DNA of 64,000 nucleotides from Senimuribacter intestinalis. GTDB taxonomy: Bacteria > Bacillota > Clostridia > Peptostreptococcales > Anaerovoracaceae. Shown in pieces: positions 42,301-51,766 of this stretch. The position numbers and the translations under genes are program-made. The notes beneath the pieces were generated by a model that was given only the letters and a program-made list of their open reading frames with translations, was not told where the DNA came from and did no database searches. The stretch spans positions 67,756-131,755 of the forward strand of contig CALPCJ010000009.1 in NCBI GenBank assembly GCA_943192975.1. The letters run 5' to 3'. The number at the start of each line of letters is the position of its first letter. Within the stretch, counting starts at the first letter, position 1.

Positions 42301-45300
42301 CGTTGCTCTTTCATCAAAGCATTTCTTTCAGCCTTTACTTTTTCAATAGCTTCCATTTTTTCATTGTATGCCCTGTCAGCAAAAGTTTCCTTTTGGCTAA
42401 GGTCATATCCCAGTTGCAGCACGTCCTTTGCAATGGTATCCGCAAACTCTGCAATCTCGCCTTCCGAATAATCCTCCGTATACGGTCTCATGCCCTCAAC
42501 GGTATCAATAATATTATACAGCTGGTCAACCTCATTGGTGTACTCCGATGCGTCAAATAACTCCGGATAAGTTTCCGCCAGTTCCTGATAGTACGTATCA
42601 ATAGAAACACCCTTGTTCCTAGACAGACTCAATGTTCCGAAGTGGGCTTTTCTCAAGTCTTCAAAGTCAACCACATCATTCCAATATGTCTCGTCCAATT
42701 TTAAAGTCGTATTCTTTAAAGATTTTCTAAGATCAGTGTACTGCTGCCAGTACTCATCGTGAAAAATTTCCATATTGCTCACAACCTTTTCAGCCACATT
42801 TCTGCAAAGGTCATCAACCAAATTCCAGTTACCATCAGGTTTTCTCATTTCAGCGAACAGCTTTTTCATATCCTCCATAATGCTCTGATGCACTACAGGA
42901 AGTCTCTTTCCGATGTATGCGTCCATCAGCTTTGTCACTTCACGCCCGGTCTGCTTTGGATCCGGCACAGCAATCTTGGAGCGTTTAAATTCACCTTTCA
43001 ACCGCTGCACCTCTTTTTCAAGAGAAGAAATCTTTTTCTGCTGTTTCTCTGCGTCAGTCTTCAGTTGGAAGCGTCCTTCGTCGGTAATAACATCTTTTTC
43101 TGTCAAACTGTTGATATTATTCAGCTGCTGGAGTATAATATATGGAGAAACAGTTTCGCCTATACGGGGTCTGCTCTCATAGAGTTCAGCCGTATCTTTT
43201 AAAGGGAGGCTGTTTTTTTCTTGCAAAATTACATCATGAATATAGTATATCTGTGAGTTGATAGGCTTGTTCCTTTTCACAATAACGCCCATGTAATACT
43301 CCGCTTCAGCTATTGAAATTGGAGCAACTAGCATTACCCTATCATAAGCTTTATTATCATAATTACCGGTCACATTTATTATTTCACCATTAGCAATTAC
43401 TTCCTTCAATGCCTTAAAGCTTTCAATTTTAGCTCCATACAACGGTCGATGCTGTGTGTCTGATTTTATTCCTCGCTTGCCCACCTTGATTTTACCGAGA
43501 TATGGATTATCTACTGTAAACTCATTGCCACCATAATAATCCATTACAGCCTGAGATAGACTTCTCCCATCCTGTTTTTCAAAGCCACTGCCATCAAGAT
43601 GAGCTACCGACTCCATCTCTGTCACAGCCTTCATATTATCCAGCGCCTGGTGCTTCGTCATGTTGAATTCGCGAATGTCACCATTCTTTAGCTGATACCG
43701 AATATCCGGACTATCCGTCGGATTCTGATTGTCCACATTCTTCACCTGAGAAGAATCGAAAACAACATAGGACAAACCTCGACTCTTAACATCTTCACCA
43801 AAGCCTCCTGTGCCACCTTCATCAAGAATCAGCCCATCATAATCATATCCCATTTCCTCGATGAATTCCTGCAAATCCATACCGTCTGTCCAATCAGGCA
43901 AACCACTTTCCATCAGCGGCGTACCAGTCCCCCACTTCTGATAAAACTTACTCTCAAAAATCGCCCTTTCCTGAGAGTTCCGTGTATCAAACGGCTTCTT
44001 AATGTTTAAAAACACCTTATATGTATCAGGATTCCCTGCGGAACTTTTAACACGCAAAGAAGAGGCTCCCGGATTTTGGTAGTTATCCGCGTACTCTTTA
44101 TTCTGTGTAAAATACGTACCTTTCCTGAACTCTGTAAACCCAGCCTCCGGTGTGCCATGATACATAACAAGAAGTCTTCCCTGTTCATCACGAACTTTGC
44201 TGTCTTTGAAATAGACCTGCTGATTTCGGGACAAAGTACGCCCTTCCGAATCCTGTGATTTTAAAGAGAGTTTCCCATTACTGTTACTTTTTTGCTCCGC
44301 CTTTTTAAACGCCTCAGCAATTGCATTATTTTTTGAAAAGCTATTGCCTTTTTCATCTACATATGCTACTCTATCAATAGAACCATATTTGGTTACGTCT
44401 GACGGGAATTGTACCCTGAGTGAGGATAACCAATCATTGGTTCTATTTTTATTAGGTTCAATATACAAAATTTTTGACTCAGTAAGTAAACCTTGAATGT
44501 TCTTCCTTGTACGGCTATATGCACTGGTAATAACCTCGATTTCGTGTACTGTCGCATTTGGTTTATTCATAGCCAGCTTCATAGCAGCCATAACCGTGTC
44601 TCCGTTACTACCTTTCAGCTCACCTAAAATCGTAATACTATTCAGCTTTGTCTTAGACTGCATAACAACAATGGGCTGCTCAATCATTCTCGGAATCCCT
44701 TTAATCACCTCAGCAGACATTTCCGGGTGTTCCTCCATAATCTTTGCAATCTTTGCTTTATGGAAACTAATTTTCTCCCCTCTTACTCCTATACTCTTAA
44801 GTGCCTCCGAAACTGTTCCAACATTAAAAAATCCACCTGACTGTTTCCGTTCTTCTTGAGTGGTAGTATCCATCCATCTATCGAACTCATCGTAAAATTT
44901 TTCATTAATTGAATATTTCGCTTCACTTTGTCCAGTTTTCACACCCACGCCCTCATTCAGTGCCTTCATCTCCTTCGATTCCAAAGAAAATTTCTCAGAC
45001 CCGTTGCTTTTTTGTGAGGAATCGGATATACTATCATTAGTAGATGATACTTGCCGGGACTTTATGTCCCCTGTATAGTCATGACTTTCTTGTAAAGTGG
45101 AGGCTAAGTGCAAGTCGTCTACTTTTTTTATATCTGTAATGTCATACAAATATTTATGACCATCAGCATCATTACGAATGACAAGTGTAGCTTCATATGC
45201 TTCACGATTGCTTTTATGAGATATCACAAATCTTGTACTATATTTGTAAAATCCGTATTTCGCATCTTTATTATGCTTATCCTTCAGATTCTTTTCCCAT

Positions 45301-48300
45301 CGCCGGTTTGTTGCAATTTCAATAATCTCGCCAATCTCCTGTGATGTTTGATTTTTTACATTCAACAGTTTTTTTCGATTCCTCATTAACCAACGAGTAT
45401 ATTTAGACTGCGTGAATTCACTAGGTAAATCTTTTCCAATATATACTTTCTGCCCGCTTTCAATAATCGGATAGAAATTTCCAATATCCTCTGCAATCAA
45501 ATCCGCAATATAATTGTGCATTTTTACAGAATTCGGCTTGCTTGCGACGACATTTTGGTCAAGCAATACATAAGGTTGCCCGATGTTATCATATTTAATG
45601 GAATATTTCGCCTGGCTTCCCTCGTTCTTTACCCCAATACTCTCATTTAGCGCTTTCACCCACAGTCTCTCAGCCTCTTTCAGCGCGTCAATTTCTTCAA
45701 GCCACTTTCCCTTGGCACTTGCATTTTCCTCGCTGTGAGAGCGTGTAGCAAGCCTGTGGAAGGTGTCAAGAAGTGACCGGATACCATCGAGCAGCTTTTC
45801 ACCCAGAGAACGATTCTCAAGAGCTAGTTCAGAAATCGCCGCATAATCCGTAAAGAAGGCATCTGTTGCATCAGCAAGTAGCTCGTCCTCTGCCTGCGCA
45901 CGAGTCAGTTCTACGCCGCTTGCCGCATAACGTTCCACCATACTGCGCACCATTTCATCATACTTATTCTTATCAGCTTCATAGAACTTGCGGAAAACAT
46001 AATCCTTCAATTCCTGATACGCCTCCGGCGCTGTCTCCTGCAGATTATGGGTCAGCTCGTGTTTCAGCACATCAAATACCGGCGCCTGCGATTTTGCCGA
46101 AATATAAATCACGCCGTCCTGATACTTGCCGTTTGCCACATCTTTGCGCGAGCCTGCGTCAATCTGATCCACTACAACAATATTCTTTCCGGTAACATCA
46201 GCCACCATGCGAAGAGCGTTAGACTGTTCCTTGCCAAGCTTCCTTGCGTTCCGCTCAGACAGTTCCAGCGTGCCTCTGGTTCTTTCACCCTTCACTACCT
46301 GCTGCTGCATCGCCGTAGCCTGTTCCTGTTCAGCAAGGTACACCTGATTGCCTGCCTGATAAGCAGCCATCTTGATGTCTTCGGTGATATATCCCTGATA
46401 CGCTTTCGCAATTGGAATCTGGTCATAGTTATAATTGACTCTGCCGCCCTCATAGTATGTAGCAAAAGCTTCCATGAACTTCGGCATATCGGCAAGCTGC
46501 ACCTTCTCCATGCCTGCCGCGAAAATATCCGCCGTGGTATCGTCCATGCCCACCGTGAAACGCTGAAAGAGTTCTGCCCTTGCGCTCTGCTGCGCTTCTT
46601 TCAAGATACTCTGTTTCTGGACAGCACGAATCACAGCCTCGTGCTCAGTCAAGGCTTTCATTGTCTCAGCGTTCGTAGCTGGCAGTTTCATTTTCAGCTC
46701 CCGCATTAAAACTTTACGCGCAGGAATATTATCGACAGAAGCCACACGCAAATCCTCTGCTGTAGCAGTACCAGTTTTAATTCTGGCGATAGACTTTGCC
46801 TGTACCGCCGCTGTCTCCGGATCGGCGTGGAACACGTTGATTAAGTTTTGTTCAATGCGGCTTGCGTTATTGTCCACGCGAAGAGCAACCACGTTTTGAA
46901 TATTTCTGCCATAGACATCATTAACAAAACCCTTCTTCGGAAGATAGCCGTCAATATCTCCGGCTTTTTCCGCCACCATGCGTTGTTCCTTCTCTGCGGC
47001 TTCCTGCGCTTCAAATATGGTTCGGTTTCTTTCGTATTCTTCTGCAACGGTTTTCTGCACCAAATCGTCAATCTGCGCGTCTAAAACTTCTTTTCCACTT
47101 TTCTGCTGCGCTTCCAGCGTCTGTGCAAACTTATATGCATCGCTTTCCTCGCTCTGTGCTTTCGCTGCCTGAATAGCCTGCGCCTTTTCCTTCTCTGTAT
47201 ACGGTTCAGTAGATTTTGTATCAGAATTTCTGACACCATTCATAACAGCACTACCGCCGCCAAGCACACCTGCCATCGCGGCGCCTATACCAAAATCATG
47301 CCTTACATTCTGCCAGTACTCCTTTGTTCCATACTGTTTCAAAGCGTCTTTATCATAGACTCGCTCGTACAGCGGTTGAACAAAATCTTCGATTGCCTCT
47401 TCAGAACCTTCCGCAGCCATACCCATACTTCCTTTTACAGTAGCCCTTACTGCCTTGTATACCGCATTTTTCGGAAGTCCTTTCTTTACCAATTTGTCCG
47501 TGATGCCGTTGGCAAGCTTAAAAGACACTTTTTCAATCGGATTATCAAATATACCTTTGCCTACAGTTTTCTTAAATGGTCCAAACAGTGAAGAAATCTT
47601 TTCAGTAGCCGTTGCTGCACCGCCGGCAGCAAGACCCACAAAAGCCTGTTGTCCTTTCGTTGCTCCGGCCTCTCTTGCTGTCATGGAAGCATCACCAAAA
47701 CCTTGGATAAACATAAAAGGGAGTGAACCTGCACCAGTCACAGCACCAAGTGCAGCATTTCCGCCCCACATTAGTAATGCAGACGAAACGTCAACTGCAC
47801 TTCTCCCCAGTGCACCCATGCCCTCTTTTGCTTTTTCCAGATCCTCTGCACCAGACTGTCTCAGCGCACTTGCCTTTGTTTGCAGTTCCTTAGCGGATGC
47901 GTCTGCAGTCGCCTTAATCTGCTGGTGCTGCTTGTCTACCTTCGCTTCGTCCTGCTTCGCTTTCAGACGATAAGCCGCAATTTCAGCCGGCGTTTTTCCA
48001 ACAAAGCGCCGGTCGTTAGTGCCGTGCTGCCTGTTGGACTGTACGTGCATTTCCTTGCGGATTCTGCCCTTTGACGGCGGCGCATACATCATGGAAGCAG
48101 CGTTCATGTACTGACTTCCAAGCTGCTTGCCGGTGCCTTTCACAATATTGCCTATCTTTTCGCCTGCTTCTTTATTTCCCTGACTAACATAATATCCTCT
48201 GCTGCCCTTACGCCGCTCCTGCGACCTTTTATTCTTCGCGTTATCAGTTCGGAACTTGCCCGTCTTTTCATCAATCTGACTGTTCTTCGGTGTACTTGTC

Positions 48301-48515
48301 TTTGTATTTTTTACAGTCTCACGCATACTTTTCGCCGCAGAAGCACCGGCTTTCGCGCCGGTTGCTACTGCGGATTTAAATTTTACCTGTTTATAACTCG
48401 ACTGCGAGGTCCTCTTACTGCCAGATGAAGAACTTGCTTGACTAAGCTTCTTCTTTTTTTCTCTTTCGTCCGCTTCTCTTGCAATCTTTAATGATTTATC
48501 CCAATTTATTGCCAT
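39324..48515 (-). CDS. Giant polyvalent virion protein, probable ejection protein
   Basis: This is 3063 residues, the largest gene here. Visible parts in order are: a basic low-complexity head (1-200); a glycine-rich hydrophobic patch (about 240-300); a metallopeptidase-like region with H-E-L-T-H at 819-823 and a later E-D-E-L-L-A-D-A-T; a toxin-like domain at about 970-1140; a MuF-C-like domain (about 1225-1380); an ADP-ribosyltransferase-like region around Y-H-G-T-P at residue 1453; another domain at 1605-1810; long coiled coils (1815-2700); and an LPD38-like C-terminal region (about 2730-2940). Polyvalent proteins of this type are packaged in the capsid and injected with DNA. The position matches internal virion proteins of T7-like phages. 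Confidence 0.75.
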   Translation of the reverse strand: MAINWDKSLKIAREADEREKKKKLSQASSSSGSKRTSQSSYKQVKFKSAVATGAKAGASAAKSMRETVKNTKTSTPKNSQIDEKTGKFRTDNAKNKRSQERRKGSRGYYVSQGNKEAGEKIGNIVKGTGKQLGSQYMNAASMMYAPPSKGRIRKEMHVQSNRQHGTNDRRFVGKTPAEIAAYRLKAKQDEAKVDKQHQQIKATADASAKELQTKASALRQSGAEDLEKAKEGMGALGRSAVDVSSALLMWGGNAALGAVTGAGSLPFMFIQGFGDASMTAREAGATKGQQAFVGLAAGGAATATEKISSLFGPFKKTVGKGIFDNPIEKVSFKLANGITDKLVKKGLPKNAVYKAVRATVKGSMGMAAEGSEEAIEDFVQPLYERVYDKDALKQYGTKEYWQNVRHDFGIGAAMAGVLGGGSAVMNGVRNSDTKSTEPYTEKEKAQAIQAAKAQSEESDAYKFAQTLEAQQKSGKEVLDAQIDDLVQKTVAEEYERNRTIFEAQEAAEKEQRMVAEKAGDIDGYLPKKGFVNDVYGRNIQNVVALRVDNNASRIEQNLINVFHADPETAAVQAKSIARIKTGTATAEDLRVASVDNIPARKVLMRELKMKLPATNAETMKALTEHEAVIRAVQKQSILKEAQQSARAELFQRFTVGMDDTTADIFAAGMEKVQLADMPKFMEAFATYYEGGRVNYNYDQIPIAKAYQGYITEDIKMAAYQAGNQVYLAEQEQATAMQQQVVKGERTRGTLELSERNARKLGKEQSNALRMVADVTGKNIVVVDQIDAGSRKDVANGKYQDGVIYISAKSQAPVFDVLKHELTHNLQETAPEAYQELKDYVFRKFYEADKNKYDEMVRSMVERYAASGVELTRAQAEDELLADATDAFFTDYAAISELALENRSLGEKLLDGIRSLLDTFHRLATRSHSEENASAKGKWLEEIDALKEAERLWVKALNESIGVKNEGSQAKYSIKYDNIGQPYVLLDQNVVASKPNSVKMHNYIADLIAEDIGNFYPIIESGQKVYIGKDLPSEFTQSKYTRWLMRNRKKLLNVKNQTSQEIGEIIEIATNRRWEKNLKDKHNKDAKYGFYKYSTRFVISHKSNREAYEATLVIRNDADGHKYLYDITDIKKVDDLHLASTLQESHDYTGDIKSRQVSSTNDSISDSSQKSNGSEKFSLESKEMKALNEGVGVKTGQSEAKYSINEKFYDEFDRWMDTTTQEERKQSGGFFNVGTVSEALKSIGVRGEKISFHKAKIAKIMEEHPEMSAEVIKGIPRMIEQPIVVMQSKTKLNSITILGELKGSNGDTVMAAMKLAMNKPNATVHEIEVITSAYSRTRKNIQGLLTESKILYIEPNKNRTNDWLSSLRVQFPSDVTKYGSIDRVAYVDEKGNSFSKNNAIAEAFKKAEQKSNSNGKLSLKSQDSEGRTLSRNQQVYFKDSKVRDEQGRLLVMYHGTPEAGFTEFRKGTYFTQNKEYADNYQNPGASSLRVKSSAGNPDTYKVFLNIKKPFDTRNSQERAIFESKFYQKWGTGTPLMESGLPDWTDGMDLQEFIEEMGYDYDGLILDEGGTGGFGEDVKSRGLSYVVFDSSQVKNVDNQNPTDSPDIRYQLKNGDIREFNMTKHQALDNMKAVTEMESVAHLDGSGFEKQDGRSLSQAVMDYYGGNEFTVDNPYLGKIKVGKRGIKSDTQHRPLYGAKIESFKALKEVIANGEIINVTGNYDNKAYDRVMLVAPISIAEAEYYMGVIVKRNKPINSQIYYIHDVILQEKNSLPLKDTAELYESRPRIGETVSPYIILQQLNNINSLTEKDVITDEGRFQLKTDAEKQQKKISSLEKEVQRLKGEFKRSKIAVPDPKQTGREVTKLMDAYIGKRLPVVHQSIMEDMKKLFAEMRKPDGNWNLVDDLCRNVAEKVVSNMEIFHDEYWQQYTDLRKSLKNTTLKLDETYWNDVVDFEDLRKAHFGTLSLSRNKGVSIDTYYQELAETYPELFDASEYTNEVDQLYNIIDTVEGMRPYTEDYSEGEIAEFADTIAKDVLQLGYDLSQKETFADRAYNEKMEAIEKVKAERNALMKEQRKRANERLEKKDQFYKDKIREIKEKNKDRKDRKYYTSRIEAYSQWLSDSLLRPTETKHIPENYRKAVAEMLESFDFGTKRKDKYAEKNGPSKKTIKLAALNKAYKEIMAQESSMLEADDEISTLIDDLSVALEGKRFEDLETEQLAGVYRLVKNIRFAISSANKTFSDGLKENISEYAQQVMHETSEFHYKNRKGTKHTMGDFFQWTNTTPRDAFMLMGKTMETLHQNMRNGLDRHINNTTVAMDFVEKLRKQYHIKDWIDDNARTQKFEVGGRTIELVPSQVMSLYCLMKREQAVSHIVAGSGMTSAPIPVIDKKYQKITKAWSQRVLDSSHVMPSVEEVEHIIGTLTKEQREVADALQQFMNETCADWGNETSMKLYGYKKFREKNYFPIKSSDAFLNESFDNKSNPAKIKNVGFTKNTVVNAGNPIVLDDIFNVFTQHVNTMSMYNALVPAITDFERVYNYRANVDGKQVGSVHQSLQRAFGRSAIDYISQFMKDVNQNHVKNRDHEMANKLVANYKKAKIGANLRVLVQQPTAFFRANAVMDTRYLLAALPSGKSLPVLNKEAKQEMQEHCPIARWKSWGFYNTDVARDMRDIFLDKKNIADKLFMDMYGNADDLTWSIIWRAVKKEVEATKPDLKEGSEAYWNAVSERFSYVVDRTQVVDSVFHRSQIMRKTDLFSKTATSFMAEPTKTWNMLRTEYVLARRDWDAGNKKAAVKRGSRVLTTHLVTAAMTGAAAALIDALRGGGEDDDDKEFFEKWLSYAGQGFLDNANPAGLLPGVRDVLSLAQGYDVSRMDMAGFADLVNSLQYWKSDTATTYFALKKTVGGIASLTGLPVGSLWRDVESIARETAKLFVPEEKVEFVMKQLRYNMKDSRNRSKFAKVYAKADENGNSETAKEIRQAMLGSGADSKKWDSSVKTQRQNVIAGQAASLLNKGDEAEAKKLIGSYCMKYDWKFDKVWAKVLEQSAKRKSTFQKAYDDTIGKLIRGEA

Positions 48516-48529
48516 AATTTATCCCTTCC

Positions 48530-49573
48530 CTATTTCTTTTTATTCTGCTTATCGTAATAATTCTTTTTCTTCTTTGCCTGACTTTCTGTAAGGTACCCAT
48601 TTTCATAATCACGCTTAATAGTTTTAATCACTCCCTCATTAGAAAGCCCTTTCTTCTTACCATTCGCAATATTCACTTGCGTACGAAGCGCATTCATGTT
48701 TTTCTGGTAGCTACTTTTATTTTTCGTTCGTGGATCAGTTTTTTTCTTATTATTGTTTCCAGAGCCACCTGATCCTCCAGAACCGCCACCGGAACCGGAA
48801 GACTTACTTGCATTCAATGCTGCGTATCTATACGCCAAGTCGGCATCTTTGTACTTCTGGTCGCTGGTTGCTGTGCCTTTCTTGACTCCAAAATACTTAG
48901 CCACTTCACTTGTCGCATAACCATAGGTATTCCACGTATCCAGCATTTTCTTATACTTAAACTCATCCTTCTGCATCTTCTGGTTAAACTCCTGTGCCTG
49001 CTTGTTCAGCTTGTAATTCTTTACATCAAGATCATAGGTCTTATCAAACTGCGCGTCAGCAACCTTGTCACGCTCCTGCTGATAGCCGAAGTTACGATCA
49101 TCCACATAATTTTGGAAATCAAAGTTCTGATCGTACTCATACTTACTGCGGTTATAATCCCTGTCATTGGACCATCTGCCATATGCACTGTCGTCAAGCG
49201 CCTGCAGCGCACCCAGCGCATTCAAGTTATAATTCCTTTCATTATTGTACTTTTCATAAGCCAGCGCCTCCAGCTCCGGAATCTTATCCGTCAAAGCCTG
49301 GTTATATTCATTCTGTGCCTGCGCTGCAGCACTTGTCGCGTAAGAAGATGCTAAACCACCCGTGTTAATCGCAACATCAGACAGCGTGTTCTGCCTTGCA
49401 GCATCGCCCAGCCTTTTATACTGACTCGCATATGCCTGATATGCCTGGTCAGTCATCGGGTTATAATTAAACTTTTCCCCGCTGGCCACTTTATTCACAA
49501 GCCCGGAAATTGTATCCTGATACGCCGACTGGTACGCACCGGACTCTTGATACTCTTTCTTTTCGTATGCCAT
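48530..49573 (-). CDS. Probable internal virion protein, helical
   Basis: This 347-residue protein is rich in Tyr, Asn, Gln and Asp in its first 230 residues, with periodic N-Y-N / D-R-N-F tetrads suggestive of a long helical or repeat structure. A serine-glycine linker follows (S-G-S-G-G-G-S-G-G), then a Lys-rich tail. No enzymatic motif was recognised. It lies immediately upstream of the giant polyvalent gene (14-base gap), like the paired internal core proteins of T7-type phages. GAGGAGG precedes ATG at 49573. Confidence 0.5.
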   Translation of the reverse strand: MAYEKKEYQESGAYQSAYQDTISGLVNKVASGEKFNYNPMTDQAYQAYASQYKRLGDAARQNTLSDVAINTGGLASSYATSAAAQAQNEYNQALTDKIPELEALAYEKYNNERNYNLNALGALQALDDSAYGRWSNDRDYNRSKYEYDQNFDFQNYVDDRNFGYQQERDKVADAQFDKTYDLDVKNYKLNKQAQEFNQKMQKDEFKYKKMLDTWNTYGYATSEVAKYFGVKKGTATSDQKYKDADLAYRYAALNASKSSGSGGGSGGSGGSGNNNKKKTDPRTKNKSSYQKNMNALRTQVNIANGKKKGLSNEGVIKTIKRDYENGYLTESQAKKKKNYYDKQNKKK

Positions 49574-49651
49574 AAAACTTCCTCCTCATGGTTTTCTCTA
49601 TCATCTCACATTCTCCGAAAAATTTCGCCTACCTACCACAAAGGAGCAAGA

Positions 49652-49795
49652 TTACTCCTGCTCCCCCTGTGATAATCGTTCTTCAATATTCTGCAATTCT
49701 CTGTTTACCTGCGCCTCAATCTGCTCCAAAATCTGGTTCATTTCCCGTTTCATGGACTCCGCGTCCTGGCTTTTTATGCGCTGCACCTGTATCAT
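49652..49795 (-). CDS. Small coiled-coil phage protein, 47 aa
   Basis: A 47-residue, highly charged helix (M-K-R-E-M-N-Q-I-L-E-Q-I-E-A-Q-V) with heptad hydrophobic spacing. Its ATG overlaps the stop of the upstream tail gene as ATGA, which supports real, coupled translation. A short virion or assembly adaptor is likely; no family was recognised. Confidence 0.6.
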   Translation of the reverse strand: MIQVQRIKSQDAESMKREMNQILEQIEAQVNRELQNIEERLSQGEQE

Positions 49796-51387
49796 TTGAT
49801 TCCACTCCCCTGTCTGCATAACCGTACAATCGACTCAATCCTCGTTCTGCCCTTCCCTTCAAGACGCAGTCTGAACTTGTCACACCGCCTTGGTACAATC
49901 GGTAAGTACATAGACCTGCGTTTATCCGTGTAGAGATGGCTAACAAGCTCCCACGGTCCATCATCAACAGAAATCAGCACTGATAATTCTGCCTGATCTT
50001 CCATCTCAAACCGCATTTGAATCTTAGAATAAATCTTATTATTCTCCAGATACTCATCATACTCTCCGAAGGTCGCAGACCATAATATCGGCATATCTTC
50101 CGGTATAAAATCCTTATCAGCGTCAATGATATAAACCTTGTTAACTCCTGCGTCAATATAAATCAGCTTGCCAGACAGAAAGGTAAACATTGAAGCATGG
50201 GTGTTGTCCTCCAGGTGCCACATTCTCCGGGTCAAATCATAAGCAAAGAAATCCCAAGTTCCGTCCTCTCGCTTCATCGAAACGTAATACTTCATCAGGT
50301 TAGTGCCAGCCACCGCCTCCGTATACTTGTACTTAAAATTCTGCGAAATTAATACCGGATACGTGCCGTCATAGGCAACAATTCCTTCCCTGCTCTTGTA
50401 ATAAATCACCCCGTCCACCGTCTGTATAGACTTATGACAGCCTTTCTGCAGCCCTTTGCACTGGATTGTATCAATCTGATATGTTGACGGCTTGTTGTTG
50501 CCAAATAGCCTGTGGATACAGTCTTCCTTGAAGAAAGCAATGTGCGTTGGAAACGCCGTCACACCTGTAAAATCGCCGTCAGTTCCCACATCAACTGCAT
50601 AGGCAGAACTTGCAATCATCGTATAATCATTCCAGTTCTTCGGGTCACCCAATTTGCAGCTGTAAATCGTATTTCCCTTACAGCCCCATAGCCGGTTATT
50701 GGATTCTATTACAAAGTCCATGTCCGGTACTGGTCGTGCAATCTTTACAGAACCAAACTCATTATACGTACCCGCTTCCTTGTTCGCGTCCGGAATCTGA
50801 AAAGAATTATCCGGAAACGTAATAACATTCGCCTCAATCTTGACAATCTTTGCCGTGATATTATTATCTGTACAAGTTGTGAAACCAGTCAAAGCCACCG
50901 TATCCTCTGCGGCAAAGTTGCTGAAATCTGCACCTGGAATCGTGAGAGTATTCGTCGTAACCGTAATATGTGTGCCGTCCAAAGGACCTGTATCAAAGAA
51001 CGCCTCCAAAGATTCCATTCTATCTGTAATCAGGTTATAACAAATCTTGTCCGGCCAAATACAAATCTTATTGTTTATCGGCGCCAGCACCTTTTCACCC
51101 TCAGTGTCAAGAGAACCCTTACGCTCATCACCATAATAAAAAGTCTTCCCGTCCACGTAGGCGAGTTTTTCTTTCCAGGCAAGGATATTATGGGGTCTTG
51201 TGATTTTATCGCTGTACAAGCCTCTGGGCTTGCGCTGAGACAGGACGGGATAATAGTCAGAGGTCAGGTTCTGCATATCCCGCATTTCACCGTCATCAAT
51301 CATCGGTGCATTGGAATACCCCTTAAACTCAATGACCTGTCTTCTTACCGGTTCAACACTTGCCGTCATTTCTGGTAAATATCCCAT
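49792..51387 (-). CDS. Phage tail/stabilization protein (tubular-B-like)
   Basis: This 531-residue protein opens with M-G-Y-L-P-E-M-T and the segment F-K-G-Y-S-N-A-P-M-I-D-D-G-E-M-R-D-M-Q-N-L, which is typical of phage proteins that plug or extend short tails. The remainder is beta-rich with many aromatic turns (K-L-A-Y-V-D-G-K-T-F-Y), suggesting a propeller-like fold such as that of T7 gp12. ATG at 51387 lies eight bases after AAGGAGG; a GTG two codons upstream is less well placed. It sits after the adaptor gene and before the internal virion genes, as in podoviruses. Confidence 0.65.
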   Translation of the reverse strand: MGYLPEMTASVEPVRRQVIEFKGYSNAPMIDDGEMRDMQNLTSDYYPVLSQRKPRGLYSDKITRPHNILAWKEKLAYVDGKTFYYGDERKGSLDTEGEKVLAPINNKICIWPDKICYNLITDRMESLEAFFDTGPLDGTHITVTTNTLTIPGADFSNFAAEDTVALTGFTTCTDNNITAKIVKIEANVITFPDNSFQIPDANKEAGTYNEFGSVKIARPVPDMDFVIESNNRLWGCKGNTIYSCKLGDPKNWNDYTMIASSAYAVDVGTDGDFTGVTAFPTHIAFFKEDCIHRLFGNNKPSTYQIDTIQCKGLQKGCHKSIQTVDGVIYYKSREGIVAYDGTYPVLISQNFKYKYTEAVAGTNLMKYYVSMKREDGTWDFFAYDLTRRMWHLEDNTHASMFTFLSGKLIYIDAGVNKVYIIDADKDFIPEDMPILWSATFGEYDEYLENNKIYSKIQMRFEMEDQAELSVLISVDDGPWELVSHLYTDKRRSMYLPIVPRRCDKFRLRLEGKGRTRIESIVRLCRQGSGIK

Positions 51388-51400
51388 AAACACTACCTCC

Positions 51401-51766
51401 TTACAACTGTACCTTAAGCCGTGGTGGATTCAGCTTTTCATAAGTTCTTACATAGTAGCCCTTCGCCTCACGGAACGCCGAATTGAACATCACCATTGTA
51501 TTGTTATAAGTATCAAACTCCTGCAGCGCAAAATCAATCTGCGCCTGCACATAAAGCATATAGCACTCATCATACGGCTTTGGCAGTGTCAACTCCCTGT
51601 TCAAATCCTCCGGCAGCGTATAGATATCTACCCCCTCCGGCTTTCGCTGCAGCGCTTCCGTCTGCACCTTTGCCTCTATATCATTGAGCCAGTTAAGTAG
51701 CGTATCGTCTGTAAACGGATTTGGCTTCACTTCTTTCACTCTAGCTAGTACTTCTGATATCCTCAT
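51401..51766 (-). CDS. Head-tail adaptor protein (gp11/gp6-like)
   Basis: This 121-residue helical protein begins R-I-S-E-V-L-A-R-V-K-E-V-K-P-N-P-F and has W-L-N-D-I-E-A-K-V-Q-T-E, a pattern common in small phage adaptor proteins that join portal to tail. Its ATG overlaps the stop of the FN3 gene as ATGA, with AAGGAGG upstream. The position before the stabilization protein is consistent with a T7 gp11-like role. Function is inferred. Confidence 0.6.
   Translation of the reverse strand: MRISEVLARVKEVKPNPFTDDTLLNWLNDIEAKVQTEALQRKPEGVDIYTLPEDLNRELTLPKPYDECYMLYVQAQIDFALQEFDTYNNTMVMFNSAFREAKGYYVRTYEKLNPPRLKVQL

Noticed and set aside
46047..46709. 220-residue plus-strand frame opposite the giant polyvalent gene
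   Set aside because: Shadow of a GC-rich coding frame; the minus-strand gene is clearly coding here (HELTH motif region).
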